Source: Phycisphaerales bacterium
GTDB taxonomy: Bacteria; Planctomycetota; Phycisphaerae; Phycisphaerales; UBA1924
Reading direction: 5' to 3'
NCBI GenBank assembly: GCA_029260435.1
Contig: JAJDDG010000060.1
Span: 1 to 49,980, forward strand
DNA length: 49,980 nucleotides
The position numbers were made by a program, and so were the translations under genes. This document shows positions 44,073 to 49,980 of this stretch, piece by piece; position 1 is the stretch's first letter; each line of letters begins with the position of its first letter. A model generated the notes under the pieces. That model did not search any database, had not been told where the DNA came from, and worked only from the letters and a program-made list of their open reading frames with translations.

Positions 44073-44501
44073 TTATTTCCCCATGTAGTCGCGCAACAGC
44101 GCGACCGCCGCGAGCGCATCGCGACGCAATTTTTTTTGCTTGTGCGTGAGCCCCGAACCCGCCATCGCCCAGTCCGCGTCCACGCTCGTCAGCCGCTCGT
44201 CGTGATATGTCACAGGCAGATCCAACGCCGCCTCCATGCGCACCCCGAACCCGCGCACCAGCCGCACGCGCTGCCCCTCCGTCCCGTCCATATGCAGGGG
44301 CAACCCCACCACCACACCGTCAACGTCGTACTCGCCCGCAGCATCAACAATCCCGCGCACCAGCGCCGCGCCATCATCCGAACCACGCATCGGGTGTTCG
44401 AGCAGGCCGATAGGCGCGACAATCCCCGTCTCGCGATCGCCAACCGCAAGACCGGTCCGCTTGTCACCCAGGTCAACGCCAAGAAGACGCGAAGCGTCCA
44501 T
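44073..44501 (-). CDS. ruvX: Holliday-junction resolvase-like nuclease / rRNA maturation factor
   Basis: A 142-residue RNase-H-fold protein of the YqgF family. It has the N-terminal LGVDLGDKRTGLAVGD (first Asp), the central VVGLPLHMDG, and HDERLTS near the end. YqgF is implicated in processing of the 16S rRNA precursor. The length is normal. It lies two bases downstream of nuoH on the same strand and converges on the lyase gene with a 9-base gap. Confidence 0.92.
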   Translation of the reverse strand: MDASRLLGVDLGDKRTGLAVGDRETGIVAPIGLLEHPMRGSDDGAALVRGIVDAAGEYDVDGVVVGLPLHMDGTEGQRVRLVRGFGVRMEAALDLPVTYHDERLTSVDADWAMAGSGLTHKQKKLRRDALAAVALLRDYMGK

Positions 44502-44502
44502 C

Positions 44503-45870
44503 TCAGGAAACGCCCGCTAATTCCTCCTCGCGGGCACCCTGCATCGTGTCCTCTCGGAGTGCTTCCGCGGTCGCGGGCTCAGTCTCAACCCGCTCACCCT
44601 CCAGCGGGCAGAACCGCGAGCCCGCCATCGGAACCCGCCGGTTCACGTCCGCCTTGGGTAACATCGGCAGGAAGATATACGCGAGCACCGTCATCCCGAT
44701 GTTCATCCCCAGCAACTCGTACCACGCACGCCACCCGTTAAACACCATCACACTCGTCGCCACCACCATCGCGATCGTCAGCGGGATCAGCGACTGCCAG
44801 CACAGCTTCAGCACCTGGTCATAGCGAATCCGTGGGATCGTCCACCTAATCACCATCATGAAACACACCGACCCCATCACCTTCATCATCAGCACGTTGA
44901 TCTTCACGATCATCGCCAGGATCCCGACCGCCTCGGGCGAGGTCAGCGACACGAACGGGATGTGGTACCCGCCCAAGAACAGTACCGCGAAGAACGCGCT
45001 GCCCGTGATCATGTGCGCGTATTCACCAAGGAAAAACAGCGCGAACCGCATCGCCGAGTACTCGGTGTGATACCCACCAACCAGTTCCTGCTCCGCCTCC
45101 GCGTTGTCGAACGGAGCCCGGTTCGCCTCCGCGAGGATGCACGTATAGAACAACACCGCGACCAGCGGCATGCTCAACAGATTCCAACCGCCCATGATCT
45201 GCTGCTCGACAATCACACTCGGACGCACGCTCCCTGCTACCAGCAGCATCGTCAACACCGATACCCCCAGCGGGATCTCGTAACTGATCATCCCGGCGCT
45301 GCACCGCAGCCCGCCGAGGAACGAATACTTGTTGTTGCTTGCCCACCCGCCGAGCGTCACGCCGTACACCCCGAGCGACGCCACCGCGATCAGGTACACA
45401 AACCCGATATTCACATCCGCGCCCACCACCAGCGCCCGCCCGCCCTCGACAAACTGCCGACCGAACAGCGCGATATCGCCAACTTCGATGTACCCGCCCC
45501 ACGGGATGATCGCCCAACCGATAAACGCTGGCACCACCGCCGCCGCCGGCGCGAGTGTGAACAGCCACTTGTCCGCACCCTTCGGGCGGTAGTCTTCCTT
45601 GAGCAGGAACTTCATCCCGTCCGCCGCCGACTGCCCGAGCCCCCAGAACCCGAACCCGCGGAACAGCTTCTGCAGGATCGGCAGCCCGAGATCAAACCCC
45701 ACACGGTTCGGCCCCAGCCGATCCTGGATGTACGCGCTGATCTTCCGCTCCAGATAGATGCAGATCGGGATCGTGCTCAGGATCACGTTCACCATCACCA
45801 CGACAACAATCACACCAACGAACACCTGCGCGGAAACAGGCATCAACGCATCTAATACGCGATCGACCAT
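44503..45870 (-). CDS. nuoH: NADH-quinone oxidoreductase subunit H
   Basis: A 455-residue membrane subunit of complex I at the quinone-access channel. It has eight or nine hydrophobic segments, the signature ERKISAYIQDRLGPNRVG near the N-terminus, and NRAPFDNAEAEQELVGGYHT. The total is longer than the E. coli subunit (325 residues), with extra segments in the middle and a C-terminal tail of about 50 residues that is hydrophilic. No other nuo gene is in the window, and it sits between ruvX and a secreted SGNH gene. ATG at 45870 is taken because the frame beyond it lacks signals. Confidence 0.94.
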   Translation of the reverse strand: MVDRVLDALMPVSAQVFVGVIVVVVMVNVILSTIPICIYLERKISAYIQDRLGPNRVGFDLGLPILQKLFRGFGFWGLGQSAADGMKFLLKEDYRPKGADKWLFTLAPAAAVVPAFIGWAIIPWGGYIEVGDIALFGRQFVEGGRALVVGADVNIGFVYLIAVASLGVYGVTLGGWASNNKYSFLGGLRCSAGMISYEIPLGVSVLTMLLVAGSVRPSVIVEQQIMGGWNLLSMPLVAVLFYTCILAEANRAPFDNAEAEQELVGGYHTEYSAMRFALFFLGEYAHMITGSAFFAVLFLGGYHIPFVSLTSPEAVGILAMIVKINVLMMKVMGSVCFMMVIRWTIPRIRYDQVLKLCWQSLIPLTIAMVVATSVMVFNGWRAWYELLGMNIGMTVLAYIFLPMLPKADVNRRVPMAGSRFCPLEGERVETEPATAEALREDTMQGAREEELAGVS

Positions 45871-45945
45871 AGCCCGCCAGTGTACGACCTCCCCCCACAA
45901 CCCACCACCCGCCGCGCCGGGCGCAATCCCGCCCGCCAAACCGCC

Positions 45946-47781
45946 TCAGGGAGTCGGCCATGCTCCGATCGCAGCACCCGGGCAAATATCGCCCAACCCG
46001 AACAGCACCGAACTGATGTCGTTCACATCCACTACCCCGTCCCGGTTCGCGTCACCCCGCAGCGCTGTCGGACCCGCCCCCGCGAGCCCCGTGTCCCCGA
46101 GCCGGAACAGCACGGTGCTGATGTCGTTCACATCGATCGAAAAGTCACCGTTCACATCATCCGGGCAGCTGTCCTCCACGATCATCCGCCACATCCGGTG
46201 CGCGAAGAACGCAGCCGACGGCTCGTCCTGCTGATGCACCACAGAAGTATCCAGCAGATCACCGCCCGCAATGATCCCCGTATGAGCGCCCGCAGTGAGA
46301 TCGATACCCACGCCTCGCAAAACGAACGACCCCTGATCCCCATACCCGTTCGCATCGAGCCACGCCTCTGCGCCCAAATCCGTCCCATCAAAAATCGAAC
46401 CATCTGCATCGTAATACACCGAACAATAGGCCACCCCCGGGTCCGCCCTCGCTAGGTTGTATGCCGCGAGCGATTGTCCCTCCACCGCGTTGCGTCCCTG
46501 TGCCGCGTTCAACCCTGTGTACCGGATATACCAGCACCCGACGAGCACAAACTTCGGCTCAGGCCACCCAAGCGCAGAACTGATCGCGCGGTACCGCGAA
46601 ATGATCCGCACATACCCGTCCTCCGCATACCGTCTGAACCCGTCCACGCTGTACCCGAGCGTCGAGGCGTTCACCACCTGCCCGAACTCGTTCATCGCCC
46701 TCACCTCCGGCGCAAGATGGACCATAAACACCGGCTGCTGCGCCGAATCCACATCCATTGCGCGCAGAACGCTTTCCACCTGCGCGTTCGTATAACGCTT
46801 TGACACCGTCGGCGTTGAGATCACATCCTCATAATGGCTGTCATAGTCCCAAGAGTTATCCGACAGAGACGCCAGCATCAGCCCATCATCCTGGCGGTAA
46901 ATCACCGGCGATACCGAATGGATCATCCGCCCCTGATTCGCCTGCGCCCACGCATGCGCCGCGCCCGGCCCCGCTGCCGCGTTCTCGTTCCGCAACAACA
47001 ACTCAACTTCCGATCCCGCGAATACACTCCCCAACAAAACCGGGCCAATCGAATTGCACAGCCCACTCGGCGTGATCCCGCCGGGGCGATGATGCGCATC
47101 CGTCTCCAGATTGAATGCCTGCACCGCGCCGATATTGCCCGCACCGTTCCACAGCGCGAGTTCCAGCGGCGCCGACGCCGCCGTCACACCATCCATATAC
47201 CAATACACAAGACGCGCCGAAATCCCCCCACCGAACACCTGATCCGCAGGGATACCCCCGAACCATACCCGCCGACACCAGTACCGCATCAACGACTGGC
47301 GCCCGCCATTCGCGAACGGTACCAGCCCGCTTGTCGCCCCGTTCCATTCAATACTCACCTCACGCAACGCACGAAACGGCACTCCGAAATGAGGCCCCGT
47401 ATTACTCACGAGTTGATACATCGCTCGCCCCGCTGGAACAAATGCCGCACCAATCGCCTGCTCGAGCGACGGGAATGACACTCCGTTGTTCACGAAACGC
47501 ACAGGATCGCCATCATCAGAGTTGTCCATAAACCCCTTCCACGACAACGCCTCCCAAGTCATCATGATCCCCGCAGGCGTTCGCTTTGGGACGCCCATCA
47601 CCGCGATCGAATCACCCAGAATCACCAGCCGCGTGTTCCCCGAAATGATGTCCGCACCGACCCGCTCAAGCCCGTAACTCCGCGGCGCTGCAACAACCGG
47701 TTCGCCCGCCCGCGCAACAGCGCTCGCGCACGCAACCACCGCGCACATCACGATCAACCGGGCTACACCAAACACGCTCAC
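45946..47781 (-). CDS. Secreted SGNH-like protein with two dockerin-like repeats
   Basis: A 611-residue exported protein. GTG at 47781 has GGAGG at 8 bases and gives a signal peptide ending near RAG (about residue 26). An SGNH-like block I, LVILGDSIAVMG, lies near residue 53-64. The rest of the large middle part is unassigned. The C-terminus carries two calcium-loop repeats, DVNGDFSIDVNDI and DANRDGVVDVNDI, each followed by a leucine-rich helix. Together with the CPDD start this is the planctomycete dockerin-like module. Such modules attach secreted proteins to a surface scaffold. Substrate unknown; an esterase is likely if the block V His is present, which I could not place with certainty. 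Confidence 0.65.
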   Translation of the reverse strand: MSVFGVARLIVMCAVVACASAVARAGEPVVAAPRSYGLERVGADIISGNTRLVILGDSIAVMGVPKRTPAGIMMTWEALSWKGFMDNSDDGDPVRFVNNGVSFPSLEQAIGAAFVPAGRAMYQLVSNTGPHFGVPFRALREVSIEWNGATSGLVPFANGGRQSLMRYWCRRVWFGGIPADQVFGGGISARLVYWYMDGVTAASAPLELALWNGAGNIGAVQAFNLETDAHHRPGGITPSGLCNSIGPVLLGSVFAGSEVELLLRNENAAAGPGAAHAWAQANQGRMIHSVSPVIYRQDDGLMLASLSDNSWDYDSHYEDVISTPTVSKRYTNAQVESVLRAMDVDSAQQPVFMVHLAPEVRAMNEFGQVVNASTLGYSVDGFRRYAEDGYVRIISRYRAISSALGWPEPKFVLVGCWYIRYTGLNAAQGRNAVEGQSLAAYNLARADPGVAYCSVYYDADGSIFDGTDLGAEAWLDANGYGDQGSFVLRGVGIDLTAGAHTGIIAGGDLLDTSVVHQQDEPSAAFFAHRMWRMIVEDSCPDDVNGDFSIDVNDISTVLFRLGDTGLAGAGPTALRGDANRDGVVDVNDISSVLFGLGDICPGAAIGAWPTP

Positions 47782-47900
47782 AAACAACTCCTCCAGACCC
47801 GCCCGTCTCTTCCTCGACTCGCGCGTACCCAGACCCAACCACATTCCCAAAAAGCATACCCCACCCCGTCCAGATAACCACTTATTTCCGATCGATCCCC

Positions 47901-49085
47901 TCAACCGCCCGCGGGATCAAGCGGCAGCGACCTCGCCATCTCCAGATACGCCCGCAGGTTCGCCCGCACCTCGACCATCGAATCCCCGCCAAACTTCTCC
48001 CGCACCGCCCGCGCGATCTCGAACGCGATCACATGCTCCATCACCACACTCGCCGCGCTGACAGCGCACACATCCGAGCGCTCGTACTGCGACTGCTCCG
48101 CTTCCTTCGTGTTCAGATCAACACTCGGCAAGCCCTTGAGGATCGTCGAGATCGGTTTCATCACGCCCCGCACCACGACCGGCATCCCGTTCGTCATCCC
48201 GCCCTCGAGCCCCCCCGCGTTGTTCGTATCGCGCGTGAACCCCAGCCCGCGCGTCTCCTTCTGAGATGCGTCGTACCGGATCGGATCGTGTACCTCACTC
48301 CCCATCCTCGAAGCGCACCCGAAGCCCAGCCCGATCTCCACACCCTTGAACGCCTGGATCCCCACTACCGCCGCCGCCAGCCGCGTGTCCAGCTTCGTGC
48401 GCCAATCAACGCTCGAACCGAGCCCCATCGGGCACCCGAACACATGCGCCTCGCAGACCCCGCCAACCGTGTCCTTCTCTTCCTTCGCCCTGCGGATCGC
48501 AGCGCGCATCCCCTCGCTCGCCGATTCGTCCGGGCAATACACATCGCTCGCGTCCCGCGCGCGCATCATCTCTTGCCAGTTCCCCCCTGTCACCTCGATA
48601 TCCGTCGTCGCCGCGTGTACCGCGCGCACAAACCCAAACACCTCGATCCCCACCTCCCGCAGAAAACACTTCGCCAGCGCACCCGCCGCAACCCTTGTCG
48701 CCGTCTCCCGCGCGCTCGCCCGTTCCAGCGTCGCCCGGCAGTCCGTCGTCAACCACTTCACACTCCCCGCAAGGTCCGCGTGCCCGGGCCTCGGCCGATG
48801 CACCGCCGGCGTGCGCTCCGCATCATCCAGCCGCGAGTCCTTGTTCTTCACAAACAGACTCACCGGCGACCCGATCGTCTCCCCGCCGCGCACACCGCTC
48901 ATGATCTCGACAACATCCGTCTCGATCTTCTGCCGCCCGCCACGCCCGTACCCACCCTGCCTGCGGCGCATCTCGCCGTTGATCAGCTCCATGTCCACGC
49001 GCACCCCCGCGGGCAAACCCTGCACCATCGCGATCAGCCCGGGCCCATGCGACTCGCCAGATGTGTGATAAACAAGATCAGCCAT
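47901..49085 (-). CDS. aroC: Chorismate synthase
   Basis: A 394-residue enzyme that makes chorismate from EPSP using reduced FMN, the last common step of aromatic synthesis. It has GESHGPGL near the N-terminus, the GYGRGGRQKIETDVVE loop, and GGMTNGMPVVVRG toward the C-terminus. The start at 49085 fits the family's usual N-terminus; the frame is open upstream by 23 codons, and no clear Shine-Dalgarno is seen for it. Upstream is a possible short hydrophobic frame at 49099-49170. Confidence 0.95.
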   Translation of the reverse strand: MADLVYHTSGESHGPGLIAMVQGLPAGVRVDMELINGEMRRRQGGYGRGGRQKIETDVVEIMSGVRGGETIGSPVSLFVKNKDSRLDDAERTPAVHRPRPGHADLAGSVKWLTTDCRATLERASARETATRVAAGALAKCFLREVGIEVFGFVRAVHAATTDIEVTGGNWQEMMRARDASDVYCPDESASEGMRAAIRRAKEEKDTVGGVCEAHVFGCPMGLGSSVDWRTKLDTRLAAAVVGIQAFKGVEIGLGFGCASRMGSEVHDPIRYDASQKETRGLGFTRDTNNAGGLEGGMTNGMPVVVRGVMKPISTILKGLPSVDLNTKEAEQSQYERSDVCAVSAASVVMEHVIAFEIARAVREKFGGDSMVEVRANLRAYLEMARSLPLDPAGG

Positions 49086-49098
49086 GCAAAGAGAATAA

Positions 49099-49170
49099 CT
49101 AGAGGTCGAGGATGATGAGCACCAGAAACGACGAGAGTATGATGATTGTAACACCGCATACCGTGGTCAA
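49099..49170 (-). CDS. Possible 23-residue hydrophobic peptide before aroC
   Basis: A TTG at 49170 opens a minus-strand frame of 23 codons ending at TAG 49099, 13 bases before the aroC start. The peptide is one membrane-like helix (core TIIILSSFLVLIIL). The frame is also in register with the preceding 230-residue gene, beyond its TAG at 49192, so it may instead be an extension of that protein through readthrough or a remnant. No convincing ribosome site is seen. Confidence 0.25.
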   Translation of the reverse strand: MTTVCGVTIIILSSFLVLIILDL

Positions 49171-49191
49171 GAACGCGCCTGTGTTCTTAAG

Positions 49192-49884
49192 CTACTCGTT
49201 ACCTTCTTCTGGAAAGAATGAGTATTCGAGCAATTGCGGGAAGGAAACGCCTTCTCTGCGTGCCAATTTATAGATCTTTCTTATCGACTCTCGTACGTCC
49301 TCCGGGAGTTTTGCTCGGTATTCTCGCCAGATTCGCGCTTCCTCTCGTTCGCTTGGGCCTTCGCCGGGCGCTGGATCGACGATGTAGATGTTCAGCACCT
49401 TCCCCGAGCCGTCCGGCAAAATGCACTCGACGCTAAAGGACATTTGGTCGATCGATGCTTGGCCGGTAGCCTGTTCCGTGGAAGTGCTAGTGGCACCCGC
49501 TTGCTCCTCGGGCATCGTCCAAAAGCGTTCGTAGTTGTCGGGCAACGTCTCAATCAGATCGTGATCAGTGGTGGACTCTCCCGTGCCCTCCCAAGACCGA
49601 AGGGGACCGGTAAACGGCCGAATGGGGCCGGTATACGGCTGCACCTCGGACGGCTGAACTTGGTCTTCGCTCTCATCGTCTGAGACCATTGCCTTCAGGC
49701 CGACAAACACAATGAAGATCACAATTAGAACGCCCCAAGGATTCGATTTGCCGCCCCCGGATGGACGAGGCTTTTGTGCGCGCCGTTGTGCTCGCCTTGC
49801 TTCATCTTGTTTGAGATAATGATGCCCGATTTCGGTTTGACTCGGAGTCCCTCGACCATATGGGTGTTCACTGGATGGACTCAT
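49192..49884 (-). CDS. Small single-span membrane protein of unknown function
   Basis: I do not recognise this 230-residue protein. A basic N-terminus (about residues 1-48) is followed by one membrane span (about 50-68). The exported part begins with a Pro/Thr-rich stretch, YTGPIRPFTGPLRSWEGTG, and ends in a compact, charged domain (about 145-230) with strands and helices such as ECILPDGSGKVLNIYIVDP. It could be a small signalling or cell-envelope factor. The ATG at 49884 has AGGAGG at 9 bases. It precedes aroC on the same strand. Confidence 0.65.
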   Translation of the reverse strand: MSPSSEHPYGRGTPSQTEIGHHYLKQDEARRAQRRAQKPRPSGGGKSNPWGVLIVIFIVFVGLKAMVSDDESEDQVQPSEVQPYTGPIRPFTGPLRSWEGTGESTTDHDLIETLPDNYERFWTMPEEQAGATSTSTEQATGQASIDQMSFSVECILPDGSGKVLNIYIVDPAPGEGPSEREEARIWREYRAKLPEDVRESIRKIYKLARREGVSFPQLLEYSFFPEEGNE

Positions 49885-49980
49885 GATCGTTTGCCTCCTT
49901 CAGACGCAACTTGTAGTTGACGCGGGGTTGAGGAAATGACCCGCCCCCGTCTTATTACACCAGTGGCTATGAGCGTATGG

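Noticed and set aside
49936-49980. Short plus-strand frame starting ATG at 49936 and running off the window
   Set aside because: Only 15 codons, so too little to support a gene.
1-49980. CRISPR arrays, insertion sequences, tRNA and rRNA genes
   Set aside because: No spaced direct repeats, no transposase and no tRNA- or rRNA-like sequence noticed on either strand by eye.

Overview
The window looks like a chromosomal segment of a planctomycete, most likely of the Phycisphaerae. The evidence is the high G+C content, the paired dockerin-like repeats of the form GDxNxDGxVDVNDIS on a secreted SGNH protein (45946-47781), an ECF-type sigma factor next to a membrane Ser/Thr kinase, large TPR metallopeptidases, and frequent GTG/TTG starts. 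This assignment is by protein style only; there is no rRNA or other decisive marker in the window.

Layout. 1-1368 is the visible part of a secreted SnoaL-thioredoxin fusion, followed by pgpA. From about 2.0 to 29.6 kb lies a surface-polysaccharide region. It holds ugd and uxs (UDP-glucuronate, UDP-xylose); gmd and fcl (GDP-fucose); an SGNH/MBOAT O-acylation pair; three GT4 glycosyltransferases; a GT2 fused to a left-handed-beta-helix acetyltransferase with a free-standing paralogue behind it; a methyltransferase; ATP sulfurylase; a sulfotransferase; a Wzy-like polymerase; a Wzx-like flippase; an unrecognised probable beta-propeller; a membrane endonuclease/exonuclease/phosphatase-fold protein; galE; a UDP-glucuronate 4-epimerase; an SLC13 sulfate-type permease; cysQ; and cysC. 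The sulfur genes together give uptake, activation (Sat, CysC), transfer (sulfotransferase) and PAP disposal (CysQ), while no sulfite-producing reductase is present. I therefore infer that the region makes a sulfated, fucose- and uronate-containing, partly acylated polysaccharide. No priming transferase or Wza/Wzc export gene is in view, so the system is incomplete here or continues elsewhere.

29.7-33.1 kb holds an ECF sigma factor and a kinase with N-terminal membrane segments and an unknown C-terminal domain behind a further membrane span. A coiled-coil membrane protein follows at 33.4-34.3 kb, then a run of four hairpins, at least two of them terminator-like, between convergent genes.

From 34.5 kb on the genes are mixed housekeeping and envelope functions. 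They are a TPR-gluzincin peptidase with a LolA-like partner, a CbpA-type DnaJ, a TIM-barrel isomerase-like protein, a small membrane protein, nth and recX, a PL10-like pectate lyase with EF-hand repeats, ruvX with an isolated nuoH, the dockerin-bearing SGNH protein, aroC, and a small membrane protein. Many genes overlap by ATGA or lie within a few bases of each other, so most of the window reads as short operons.
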